In this document: one piece after another, positions 1 to 7,627 of the stretch
How the letters are laid out: every line of letters begins with the position of its first letter
Numbering within the stretch: the first letter of the stretch is position 1
Assembly (NCBI GenBank): GCA_013288015.1
Contig: JABDCR010000021.1
Coordinates: 1 to 32,558 of the forward strand
Source of the DNA: Bacteroidota bacterium
Lineage (GTDB): Bacteria; Bacteroidota; Bacteroidia; B-17B0; Aurantibacillaceae
Direction of reading: 5' to 3'
Length of the DNA: 32,558 bases
Made by a program: the position numbers and the translations under genes
Notes under the pieces: model-generated
What the model was told of the DNA's origin: nothing
Databases searched by the model: none
The model's input: the letters and a program-made list of their open reading frames with translations, nothing else

Positions 1-503
1 TAAAACAAAAAGACCAAGCGGCAGCTGATTTGAAAAAGAAACTAAGCGATGCGCTTTATAATTTTGAAAATAAAGGCTTAACAATTACACAAAAAAATGG
101 TAAAATTTATGTAAGCATGGATGAGTCTTTACTTTTTGCAAGTGGTAAAACTGCCGTAGAACCAAAAGGAATAGAAGCACTAAAAAATGTAGCTAAAGTT
201 TTAGATCAAAACCCGGATATAAATATAATGGTTGAAGGGCATACGGATGATGTGCCAATGCATGGAAATGGAGATATAAAAGATAACTGGGATTTAAGTG
301 TGATGCGTGCTACATCAGTTACTAAAATAATTTTACAAAGCAGCCCCGGCATAGATCCTAAACGCATAAGTGCTGCCGGACGTGGAGAGTTTTTTCCTTT
401 AGACCCGGCAAAAACTGCTGATGCTCGCAAAAAAAATCGTCGTACGGAAATCATTTTAACTCCTAAGTTAGATGAATTATTAAAAGTTTTAGGTAGTAAC
501 TAA
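1..503 (+). CDS. OmpA-family peptidoglycan-binding lipoprotein, C-terminal part (5' end outside window)
   Basis: The frame is open to the left edge (codons from base 3), so the TTG at 30 is not a start. The visible part is the end of a coiled coil, then a short segment preceding an OmpA-like peptidoglycan-binding domain. Family motifs seen are [27 protein letters not shown] and [10 protein letters not shown], the last containing the conserved arginines next to the diaminopimelate pocket. The domain is complete and ends in a TAA, 14 bases before mscL. Proteins of this type tether the outer membrane to peptidoglycan. The N-terminal part (lipobox, coiled coil) that should precede it is not upstream in this window; a matching N-terminal half lies on the opposite strand at 588-1004. 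I infer that they are halves of one gene separated by an inversion or an assembly fold-back. Confidence 0.9.
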   Translation, partial: KQKDQAAADLKKKLSDALYNFENKGLTITQKNGKIYVSMDESLLFASGKTAVEPKGIEALKNVAKVLDQNPDINIMVEGHTDDVPMHGNGDIKDNWDLSVMRATSVTKIILQSSPGIDPKRISAAGRGEFFPLDPAKTADARKKNRRTEIILTPKLDELLKVLGSN

Positions 504-517
504 AAAGCAATTTAAAC

Positions 518-664
518 ATGGGGTTTTTATCAGAATTTAAAGAGTTTGCCATGAAAGGCAACGTAATTGATTTAGCTATTGGTGTTGTTATTGGTGGCGC
601 ATTTGGTAAAATAGTGTCATCGTTAATTGTGTTTGTGTTGCCTGCAAATCGCCACTTAACTTAG
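518..664 (+). pseudogene. mscL: mscL, 5' fragment (large-conductance mechanosensitive channel), truncated
   Basis: The ATG at 518 opens a reading frame whose first ~37 residues are clear Msc[20 protein letters not shown] followed by [13 protein letters not shown]. This is the cytoplasmic N-terminal helix plus the pore-lining TM1. After codon 37 (about base 628) the homology stops. The frame then runs 11 codons through sequence that is the reverse complement of the OmpA-lipoprotein coding region and ends at TAG 662-664. MscL is normally about 130-140 residues with two membrane helices, so TM2 and the C-terminal bundle are missing. It follows the OmpA gene by 14 bases, which fits an original co-transcribed pair. 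The break is the inversion junction described at 622-632. Confidence 0.85.
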
Positions 665-1004
665 CATTATCTTTTTCGCTGCTAGATAGTTGTCTGTTTA
701 ATTTATCCATCAACTCATCATTTAACTGATTAAGTTTATCGTACTTAACGGTAAGTATACGGTAATTATCACCCATTACATTGGTATCGCGGCGAAGCCC
801 TTCAAGATCTTTTGTATCACGAGCAAGTTGATCGCTCATGTCTTTCATTTTTGCCTCATTAGCTTGCGAGCTTGTTTTAAGTGCCGATAACTCATTTTCG
901 CAGGCTTTTTGCTTATCCTGACACTCTTCTAACTGGCGTTGTGGAACACAAGAAGTTAAAAATGCTGCTATTATTATAACGAAGTAAAACGATTTTTTTA
1001 TCAT
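588..1004 (-). pseudogene. OmpA-family lipoprotein, N-terminal part (truncated at a junction)
   Basis: Starting at the ATG at 1004 (the frame is open further upstream, but this start gives the signal peptide), the product begins with K-K, a hydrophobic stretch and the lipobox L-T-S-C at residues 16-19, so it is an exported lipoprotein. Residues ~20-125 are a heptad-rich coiled coil (DKQKACENELSALK..., [35 protein letters not shown]). Near base 630 the coding sequence runs into the reverse complement of mscL, giving a meaningless tail to the stop at 588. This lipobox plus long coiled coil is the usual N-terminal half of Bacteroidota OmpA-family lipoproteins whose C-terminal half is the type seen at 1-503. 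Inference: both come from one gene, with a few dozen middle residues lying left of the window. Confidence 0.8.
622..632. other. Inversion / fold-back junction between mscL and the OmpA-lipoprotein gene
   Basis: To the left, the + strand reads mscL codons 35-37 (TCG TTA ATT). To the right, the + strand is the reverse complement of the lipoprotein codons for QATQTQL. The shared TTAATTG around 623-629 can belong to either side, so the joint has about 6-7 bases of microhomology. No transposase, recombinase or long inverted repeat is visible at the joint. Confidence 0.75.
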
Positions 1005-1024
1005 GGTAAACAATTTATTGTTAG

Positions 1025-1032
1025 CAAAAATA
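1025..1032 (-). promoter_or_regulatory. Putative Bacteroidota -7 element for the OmpA-lipoprotein gene
   Basis: On the - strand the bases read TATTTTTG, matching TAnnTTTG, 20 bases before the lipoprotein ATG. No clear -33 TTTG lies at the right spacing, so the call is weak. Confidence 0.35.
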
Positions 1033-1105
1033 TGCCTACAAGCGTAAATAATTACCGCTTTTTTTGAAACTTTTAAACAATTAATAGCGTATAAGTAAAT
1101 TAACA

Positions 1106-1816
1106 ATGGGAGCACTTAAAAATAACTGGCTTACTGAAAATCATATTGATTTTGAGTACAAAAAATACATGGTGTTGGGTTACCTGCAAGATGTAAAAAA
1201 CCAATACGAACGTCAAGAACTGTATCCGGCATTGGCAGATGTTATTGCTCATTATAAAAATCTAAAACAAATAAAAGATAATGCCAATAGTATAAAAAAA
1301 GGTTTTGCAAAAGACGTTACCGGAATTGATTGGCAAAAAATGGAACTCATTCATAAACAAGAAAACATATCCGATAATTTATTTCAAGAACTTGAAATGA
1401 TAATTGATTTTTCAATGCCCTTATTTGCAGATAAAATAAACCTTGGGAAAAAAATGTATGATTATGTAGAGCAAAATTTATCGCTACGAATAGTTGGCAT
1501 TGCTCCATTACGAAAAGAAGAAGGTTATCTCATTATAAATACAGACAATCAAAAAGAAATTTATGTGTATCAATATGGTTTTTCTGCTTTACAAAATGTG
1601 CAAGAGCGTGTAAAACAACTATATACAGAATATATAAGCACATATACGTACACAATTAACAACACTTTCGAGAAAATAAAACAGGAATTAATTTCTACCC
1701 GAAAAGACTTACCGAATCCGGCTGTTTATGCTATAAAAAGTGCCGTTTCAACACCATTTACCGAAACACTTTTACCGGTGGCTAAACGCTTTTTTGTAGA
1801 TAGGTTTGCAGCATAA
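1106..1816 (+). CDS. Conserved hypothetical protein (236 aa)
   Basis: I do not recognise a named family. The product is soluble, with no signal peptide or membrane segment. It is rich in charged and aromatic residues and looks mainly helical in the first 110 residues (QDVKNQYERQELYPALADVI, LFQELEMIIDFSMPLFADKI), followed by a beta-like central segment (LRIVGIAPLRKEEGYLIIN... EIYVYQYG) and a helical C-terminal third (VQERVKQLYTEYI, FEKIKQELISTRKDLP). Codon use and composition match the neighbours, and the frame is intact over 236 codons, so it is a real gene. It is transcribed divergently from the lipoprotein N-terminal fragment, the two ATGs being about 100 bases apart. Confidence 0.75.
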   Translation: MGALKNNWLTENHIDFEYKKYMVLGYLQDVKNQYERQELYPALADVIAHYKNLKQIKDNANSIKKGFAKDVTGIDWQKMELIHKQENISDNLFQELEMIIDFSMPLFADKINLGKKMYDYVEQNLSLRIVGIAPLRKEEGYLIINTDNQKEIYVYQYGFSALQNVQERVKQLYTEYISTYTYTINNTFEKIKQELISTRKDLPNPAVYAIKSAVSTPFTETLLPVAKRFFVDRFAA

Positions 1817-1849
1817 CAAATCTCTATTTTTTTAACCCCGTAATTAGTT

Positions 1850-1857
1850 TAAATTTG
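1850..1857 (+). promoter_or_regulatory. Putative -7 element (TAAATTTG) for the secreted propeller protein
   Basis: TAAATTTG fits TAnnTTTG and lies 18 bases before the ATG at 1876, predicting a leader of roughly 10-15 bases. No good -33 match is visible. Confidence 0.4.
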
Positions 1858-1875
1858 TAGCATAAATCTGCTTTC

Positions 1876-3471
1876 ATGTATAAAAAATTATTTATTAGTC
1901 TGTTTTTTTTACTTACAAATTTTAGCTTTTACAGCCAATCCAAATTTCAAAGAATTTTTGAAAAAGGATTTACTACTGCATATGGAGCTCAGCAAACCAG
2001 TGATGGCGGTTATATTATGGCTGGTCTAAATCAAGTCTCTGTTACTAACTTTAACTACTTGGTAGTTAAAACCGATGTTAATGGAGATACTTTGTGGACC
2101 AAAACCTACGGTGGCATTGGCGATGAAGAAAGTTACGGCATGCAACAAACTACAGACGGGGGGTATATTTTTGCCGGCATTGATAGTTCTTCGGGCTTGG
2201 GAGATTATAATGTGTATTTAGTAAAAACTAAAGCAAACGGAGACACCCTTTGGACAAAATCTTATGGGGGAATCCATCATGATTTTGGACAGGCCGTTCA
2301 GCAGACCGCTGATGGCGGTTACATTATTGCCGGCTACACAAATAGTTTTAGTACCGGAGGCGATGACGATGTATATCTTTTAAAAACTGATGCAAGTGGA
2401 AACCTTAGCTGGAGTAAAACTTATGGAGGCACCTACGGCGATTATGCTTTTGCTGTTAAGCAAACAGCCGACGGGGGTTATATTTTAGCTGGCATTACAA
2501 GCAGTTTTGGCATTAGTCCTTATGGAAATATAAATGATTTATATGTACTAAAAACTAATGCTACCGGATTACTTACTTGGAGTAAAACTTACGGACAAAA
2601 TGGAGATGATTGGGCTTATAGTGTTATTCAAACACTAGATGGTGGATATGCTATTACGGGTCATACAAATATAGATAGTACTGCTTCTTTTAGTGATTTA
2701 TATTTAATTAAAACAAATTCTCTAGGAGATACTTTATTTACGAAGTCTTTTGGTGGTTCGAATTATGACAAAGGTCTTGCTATTACAGAGACTCAAGATG
2801 GCGGACTTGCTATTGGAGGCTCTACATATAGTTTTGGAAATGGGTCAAGTGATGTTTATCTGCTTAAAACAAATGCAAGTGGAAACTTTATATTTAACTC
2901 AACTTTTGGTGTTATGGGAAATGATTTTGCTTACACAATATCTCAAACATCAGATAAAGGTTATTTTCTTGGTGGATATACAGAAAATTCGCTTGTAAGC
3001 AATGGTAGCTTCTATGCAATAAAAACTGATTCATTAGGCAAAGATGACAGCTGCAACCAAACTATACCAACTCCCACCATTATAAATGGTGTTGCTAAAA
3101 TAAATAATCCGGCAACTGTTGTAGGTACACCGGCTACTATTACAGCAAATAATACACATACAAATATGAGTTATAGTGTTTCTGTTATTAACCCTTGTCC
3201 TATACCAATGGGTATAAAGCAAAGTACAAATAAACAAACGGCATTTACTATTTATCCCAACCCAAGTAATGGAAATATTACAATTAAAACAAACGATTTA
3301 AAAGAAAACACACAGCTGATTATTTACAATCAGCTTGGGCAAATTATATTAACTAAACAGATAAATAATGAGCTTACCAATTTAAATTTAGATGTGAATG
3401 CAGGTGTTTATCAAGTACGTATTTTGAATGGAAACGAACTTATTTATCAAGCAAAGATTATTAAGGAGTAG
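1876..3471 (+). CDS. Secreted repeat (propeller-like) protein with type IX secretion sorting domain
   Basis: The 531-aa product has an N-terminal signal peptide (KKLFISLFFLLTNFSFYSQS). Residues ~30-390 hold about seven repeats of ~50-60 residues with the pattern QTxDGGYIxAG... DxYLxKTxxxGDTLWTKxYGG, a layout expected to fold as a beta-propeller. A short linker follows (TPTIINGVAKINNPATVVG). The last ~75 residues are a typical Por secretion-system sorting domain: FTIYPNPSNGNITIKT, LIIYNQLGQIIL, NAGVYQVRILN and a basic end. The protein is therefore predicted to cross the outer membrane by the type IX system and be anchored or released at the surface. Its ligand is unknown; such repeats have no catalytic residues. 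The gene ends 11 bases before pheS. Confidence 0.85.
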   Translation: MYKKLFISLFFLLTNFSFYSQSKFQRIFEKGFTTAYGAQQTSDGGYIMAGLNQVSVTNFNYLVVKTDVNGDTLWTKTYGGIGDEESYGMQQTTDGGYIFAGIDSSSGLGDYNVYLVKTKANGDTLWTKSYGGIHHDFGQAVQQTADGGYIIAGYTNSFSTGGDDDVYLLKTDASGNLSWSKTYGGTYGDYAFAVKQTADGGYILAGITSSFGISPYGNINDLYVLKTNATGLLTWSKTYGQNGDDWAYSVIQTLDGGYAITGHTNIDSTASFSDLYLIKTNSLGDTLFTKSFGGSNYDKGLAITETQDGGLAIGGSTYSFGNGSSDVYLLKTNASGNFIFNSTFGVMGNDFAYTISQTSDKGYFLGGYTENSLVSNGSFYAIKTDSLGKDDSCNQTIPTPTIINGVAKINNPATVVGTPATITANNTHTNMSYSVSVINPCPIPMGIKQSTNKQTAFTIYPNPSNGNITIKTNDLKENTQLIIYNQLGQIILTKQINNELTNLNLDVNAGVYQVRILNGNELIYQAKIIKE

Positions 3472-3482
3472 CAGGTTGTTTT

Positions 3483-4505
3483 ATGAAAGAAAAAATTGAA
3501 ACTATATTACAAGAAATAGAAAATTTTTCAGCACAAAGTAAAGAACAAGTTGAAGAATATCGTATTAAATGGCTTAGCAAAAAGGGGGAAGTAACCGTTT
3601 TATTTGATGACTTTAAAAATGTAGCTCCTGAATTAAAACGCGAATTTGGTGCTAAATTAAACGAGCTTAAAAACAAAGCGCAGGAAAAAATAAATTTGCT
3701 GAAAGAAAAATTTGAATCACAAAATCAAATTTCTTTTCAAAACATTGATTTAAGTCTTCTGGCAGAACCTATTGCCGAAATTGGTTCTCTGCATCCCATA
3801 AATATTGTAAAGAAAGAAATCACTAAAATATTTGAGGATATTGGTTTTACCTTAAGTGAAGGCAGAGAAATCGAAGATGATTGGCACAACTTTACCGCAT
3901 TAAACACTCCTGAAGATCATCCGGCACGTGATATGCAGGATACTTTTTACATACAAACAAATCCTGAAATTGTGTTACGTACACAAACCTCATCAGTACA
4001 AGTGCATTTAATGGAAAACAACAAACCTCCTATTCGTACTATTTCTCCAGGACGTGTATATCGCAATGAAACTGTATCGGCTCGTAGTCATTGCCAATTC
4101 CATCAAATAGAAGGCTTATATATAGACACTAATGTTTCTTTCGCCGATTTAAAACAAACCATTTTATATTTTGCACAACGCTTTTTTGGTGCCGAAACCA
4201 AAATACGCTTGCGTCCAAGTTTTTTTCCGTTTACCGAACCGAGTGCCGAGGTTGATATTTCTTGTACTATTTGTAAAGGCAAGGGTTGTAATATATGTAA
4301 ACATAGTGGTTGGTTAGAAATTTTAGGTTGCGGCATGGTAGACCCACAAGTACTTACTAATTGCGGCATAGATTCAACTAAATATAAAGGATTTGCTTTT
4401 GGCATGGGGATAGAACGCATTGCCATGCTTAAATATAAAATTACCGATATACGTTTGTTTTTTGAAAATGATATCCGTTTCTTAAAACAGTTTCAGTCGG
4501 CATAA
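3483..4505 (+). CDS. pheS: Phenylalanine--tRNA ligase alpha subunit
   Basis: The 340-aa product has the length and motifs of bacterial PheS. An N-terminal coiled-coil tRNA-binding arm (residues ~1-85) is followed by the class II synthetase core: LHPINIVKKEI, GREIEDDWHNFTALNTPEDH, the motif 2 region GRVYRNETVSARSHCQFHQI and the motif 3 region GFAFGMGIERIAML. A cysteine-rich insertion (CTICKGKGCNICKHSGW) is present in the core. With the beta subunit (pheT, not in this window) it charges tRNA-Phe. The ATG at 3483 gives the expected MKEKIETILQEIENF start. The stop is followed one base later by the next ATG, so the downstream TPR gene is probably translationally coupled. Confidence 0.97.
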   Translation: MKEKIETILQEIENFSAQSKEQVEEYRIKWLSKKGEVTVLFDDFKNVAPELKREFGAKLNELKNKAQEKINLLKEKFESQNQISFQNIDLSLLAEPIAEIGSLHPINIVKKEITKIFEDIGFTLSEGREIEDDWHNFTALNTPEDHPARDMQDTFYIQTNPEIVLRTQTSSVQVHLMENNKPPIRTISPGRVYRNETVSARSHCQFHQIEGLYIDTNVSFADLKQTILYFAQRFFGAETKIRLRPSFFPFTEPSAEVDISCTICKGKGCNICKHSGWLEILGCGMVDPQVLTNCGIDSTKYKGFAFGMGIERIAMLKYKITDIRLFFENDIRFLKQFQSA

Positions 4506-4506
4506 A

Positions 4507-4821
4507 ATGTCAACTCGTTTAGAGCAATTACAACAAATGTTAGCGCAAGAACCCCATGATGAGTTTTTGCAATATGCCATTGCTATTGAATATTTTTCAG
4601 CCGGCAATTTTGAAAAAGCCATAGATTGTTTTAAAACCATTTTATATTCTAACCCCGAGTACTTGGCCGCTTATTATCAAATGGGTAAATGCTTTGAAGA
4701 ATTAAAACAATATGATAATGCTAAAAATATTTATGCTAAAGGCATAGAACTAGCTCAAAAACAAAATAAAACAAAAACGCTTAATGAGTTGAAAGAAGCC
4801 TTATTTTTATTGGAAGATTAA
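4507..4821 (+). CDS. Small tetratricopeptide repeat protein
   Basis: This is a 104-aa soluble protein. Residues ~18-90 form about two TPR units, with the usual A/G/Y/A spacing (FLQYAIAIEYFSAGNFEKAI, LAAYYQMGKCFEELKQYDNA). TPRs are protein-protein scaffolds, and nothing shows the partner. The ATG is one base after the pheS stop, implying coupled translation and constant expression with the synthetase. A weak A/T-rich tail follows the stop and I see no clear terminator. Confidence 0.85.
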   Translation: MSTRLEQLQQMLAQEPHDEFLQYAIAIEYFSAGNFEKAIDCFKTILYSNPEYLAAYYQMGKCFEELKQYDNAKNIYAKGIELAQKQNKTKTLNELKEALFLLED

Positions 4822-4871
4822 ATATTTAGGATAATTCTTTACTATTAAAATAATTTATTTAATTTTCCATT

Positions 4872-5615
4872 ATGTTAAAAGTTGCTTCCTTAAAAAAAAT
4901 AAAGAAAAGTTTTTTTATCCTTTTATTTTGGTCTTTACACTTCTTTATGCCTGCCCAACAGAATTTTTTTAATGTAAACACTTCTGATATAACTGATAGT
5001 GCAAAATTATTTTTTCAGGAACAACTTAATTTTAATGCTCAAACAAGTTCAAATACTACTTTTACATGGGGGTTGGGGCATGGCTTTGAAGTTGGTTTTA
5101 ATGTTTTTGGGGTAAATTTTGATAATCGTGCTAAAACATTTTTGGTGAATGATAAAGACTACACCGCTCCACTTGGTCCAATTCTTTTAATTAATGCACA
5201 AAAAGCATTTCATTTAAACGAGCATTTTAAAATTGGTATAGGTACACAAAGTGGGTTAAATCTTACATCATATTCTAAACAAATCAGACTTGTTACGTTT
5301 GACTACGCTACCTTTGTGTATCAGCCTACTCATAAATTAAAATTAGTAACCGGGGCTTATTATGGCAATCCTTATTTTTTAGGTAGCGGAAATGAATTGG
5401 GTTGTATGGCCGGTTTTGAGTGGGCCATTATCGAGCATCATTTTCATATTCAAGCAGATTGGTTATACGGAAACAATTCTATGGGAATTTGGGTACCCGG
5501 AATGGTTATTTATTTTACAAAAAATATTTCTATGTCTTTAGGTTGGCAATTCCCAAATCCACATACAACTAATTCGCAAGCTTTTGTTTTTGAGTTTACA
5601 TTTAGAAAATCGTAA
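4872..5615 (+). CDS. Putative outer-membrane beta-barrel protein
   Basis: The 247-aa product starts with basic residues and a hydrophobic segment ending in P-A-Q-Q (KKSFFILLFWSLHFFMPAQQ), a probable signal peptide. The rest alternates short hydrophobic/aromatic strands and turns (FTWGLGHGFEVGFNVFGVNF, FKIGIGTQSGLNL, LKLVTGAYYGNPYFLGSG, MSLGWQFPNPHT, FVFEFTF) and ends in an aromatic strand, as expected for an outer-membrane barrel. I recognise no specific family or substrate. The last 32 bases overlap a long upstream extension of the next frame, but the aminopeptidase really starts at 5692. Confidence 0.6.
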   Translation: MLKVASLKKIKKSFFILLFWSLHFFMPAQQNFFNVNTSDITDSAKLFFQEQLNFNAQTSSNTTFTWGLGHGFEVGFNVFGVNFDNRAKTFLVNDKDYTAPLGPILLINAQKAFHLNEHFKIGIGTQSGLNLTSYSKQIRLVTFDYATFVYQPTHKLKLVTGAYYGNPYFLGSGNELGCMAGFEWAIIEHHFHIQADWLYGNNSMGIWVPGMVIYFTKNISMSLGWQFPNPHTTNSQAFVFEFTFRKS

Positions 5616-5666
5616 TCTTCAAAAAATCATTATAAACGTTAAATCCGGTTTTATCCACATAAATTT

Positions 5667-5691
5667 CTCAATATTTACTACCTTTATTGAG
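5667..5691 (+). promoter_or_regulatory. Hairpin abutting the M1 aminopeptidase start codon
   Basis: CTCAATA (5667-5673) and TATTGAG (5685-5691) are perfect inverted repeats with an 11-base loop, and the 3' arm ends at the base before ATG 5692. It could limit ribosome access, or simply be chance in A+T-rich DNA. Confidence 0.3.
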
Positions 5692-7614
5692 ATGAATATG
5701 AAAAATTTCTTTTTCATTTTGCTTATTTTCATTACTCATTATCTTTGGGCTCAATCATCTTTTTCGTCTCTTGTTGAAAATGAAAAAAAAACTTTTTTAT
5801 CTTCTCAAAATGCTTCCAGTTGTGCCATAAGTGATAATTACGACGTAAAATACTATCGCTGTTATTGGAATATAAACCCAGCTATAAACTTTATTTCGGG
5901 TAACATTACAACCTATTTTAAACCCCAATCACCTATAGATAGTTTACAAATGGATGCCTCTATTTCTTTAAGCATCGATAGCGTTTTGTATCATAACTCA
6001 AAAATTGTTTTTTCTCAATTAACAGGTGATATACTTCAAATACATTTTCCTAATACCATTAATCTTTTAGATTCTATTTCAGTTTTCTATCATGGCGTTC
6101 CACCACCATCAGGCTTTGGTTCTTTTATGCAAAAAACACATGGTCCAAATAACGACCCTGTTATATGGACTTTATCAGAACCTTACGGCGCAAGAGATTG
6201 GTGGCCTTGTAAAATGACATTAACAGATAAAGCCGATTCTATTGACACCTATATTACCATTCCACCAGGTAATAAAGCTGCCAGTAATGGTTTATTAAAA
6301 GAAATTATTCCGCAGGGCAGTAACTTCACTTATCATTGGAAACATAGACATCCCATTGCAGCTTATTTAATTGCACAAGCGGTAACTAATTACACATCCT
6401 ATACCGATACTGCGCAATTACAAAACGGGCCTATGCCTGTTTTATATTATGTATATCCCGAAGATAGTGCCAATTCAAGAACTACCGATAAGCAGCTTCT
6501 CAAAGTAATTCATTATTATGACAGTTTATTTGTCCCTTATTCTTTTGCTGACGAAAAATATGGACATGCTGAATTTGGGTGGGGCGGCGGCATGGAACAT
6601 CAAACTATGAGTTTTGTAGGAGGATTCCCAATAGATTTATTAGCACATGAATTAGCGCACCAGTGGTTTGGCGACAGAATAACCTGTGGTACCTGGCGCG
6701 ATATATGGCTTAATGAAGGCTTTGCTGTTTATTGTACGGCTATTAGCTTAACCAAATTATTTGGGGAACAATATTTTACCAATTGGAAATATTTAACAAG
6801 TAGCAATATAACCTCTGTATCAAATGGCTCCGTTTATGTAGATGATACAACAAGTGTAGCTCGTGTTTTTGATAATAGATTAACCTATAACAAAGGCAGT
6901 TATTTACTACATATGTTACGCTGTATGCTTGGCGACAGTTTGTTTTTTACAGGTATCAGAAATTATTTAAACGACCCAACGCTTGCATTTGCATTTGCAA
7001 AAACAAATATGTTACAACAACATTTAGAAAACGTGTATGGCAAGTCACTCAATAATTTTTTTCAGGAATGGTTTTATGGTCAAGGTTTTCCCTCTTATTT
7101 AGTTTTATATAACCAAGATGCGAATAAGCAATTAAAAATAACCATCAGTCAAAGTACATCCGATAATTCTGTTTCTTTTTTTGAAATGCCTGTACCCATT
7201 GAACTTAAAGGACAAGGGAAAGATACTTTTATTGTTTTTGACTATACATCACCCGGACAAGTTTTTTATACAAATTTAAACTTTAAAGTAGATAGTGTTT
7301 TCTTTGACCCTAATCTAAATATTTTATCTTTAAATAATAAAGTGATGAATGAATATGCTTATTTAAGAAGCCTTCAATCATTAGTAGTTTATCCAAACCC
7401 GACCTCTGATGTAGTAAATATTGAAGTAAATGATTTTTCAAATTTTCCGAGGAGTGTAGAATTATATAATGTTTTAGGGCAAAAACTATTAGATTTTACT
7501 CCTGCTGAGCATGAATTTTCTGTTTCACTTACAAATCTTGCCAACGGAACATATTATCTGAAAATCATTTCTGACGATAAGGTTTACACCCAAAAAATTA
7601 TAAAAGACAAGTAA
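5692..7614 (+). CDS. Secreted M1-family (gluzincin) aminopeptidase with type IX sorting domain
   Basis: About 640 residues from ATG 5692 (5698 is an equally good start; both give the signal peptide FFFILLIFITHYLWAQ). The N-terminal beta-saddle domain is followed by the thermolysin-like catalytic domain: the exopeptidase loop GWGGGMEHQTMS, zinc motif H319-E-L-A-H323 and third ligand E342 in WLNEGFA. The conserved R-x-x-Y-x-K-G-S/A region appears as NRLTYNKGSYLLHML. The last ~80 residues are a type IX sorting domain (VVYPNPTSDVVNIEV, VELYNVLGQKLL, NGTYYLKIIS). It should release N-terminal residues from peptides at the cell surface or outside. It lacks the ERAP-like C-terminal helical domain of long M1 enzymes, as do many Bacteroidota homologues. 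Convergent with the peptidase gene that ends at 7618. Confidence 0.92.
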   Translation: MNMKNFFFILLIFITHYLWAQSSFSSLVENEKKTFLSSQNASSCAISDNYDVKYYRCYWNINPAINFISGNITTYFKPQSPIDSLQMDASISLSIDSVLYHNSKIVFSQLTGDILQIHFPNTINLLDSISVFYHGVPPPSGFGSFMQKTHGPNNDPVIWTLSEPYGARDWWPCKMTLTDKADSIDTYITIPPGNKAASNGLLKEIIPQGSNFTYHWKHRHPIAAYLIAQAVTNYTSYTDTAQLQNGPMPVLYYVYPEDSANSRTTDKQLLKVIHYYDSLFVPYSFADEKYGHAEFGWGGGMEHQTMSFVGGFPIDLLAHELAHQWFGDRITCGTWRDIWLNEGFAVYCTAISLTKLFGEQYFTNWKYLTSSNITSVSNGSVYVDDTTSVARVFDNRLTYNKGSYLLHMLRCMLGDSLFFTGIRNYLNDPTLAFAFAKTNMLQQHLENVYGKSLNNFFQEWFYGQGFPSYLVLYNQDANKQLKITISQSTSDNSVSFFEMPVPIELKGQGKDTFIVFDYTSPGQVFYTNLNFKVDSVFFDPNLNILSLNNKVMNEYAYLRSLQSLVVYPNPTSDVVNIEVNDFSNFPRSVELYNVLGQKLLDFTPAEHEFSVSLTNLANGTYYLKIISDDKVYTQKIIKDK

Positions 7615-7627
7615 GTTTTACTTTTTT
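7609..7627 (+). terminator. Possible terminator overlapping the stops of two convergent genes
   Basis: AAGTAA (7609-7614) pairs with TTACTT (7618-7623) over a 3-base loop and is followed by T residues. The stem contains the M1 stop codon and reaches the stop of the opposing gene. The stem is short and A/T-rich, so it is weak. Confidence 0.3.

Noticed and set aside
1876-3100. DNA-level tandem repeat or CRISPR-like array
   Set aside because: The periodicity is at protein level (propeller repeats, ~50-60 residues); the nucleotide copies diverge and have no spacers.
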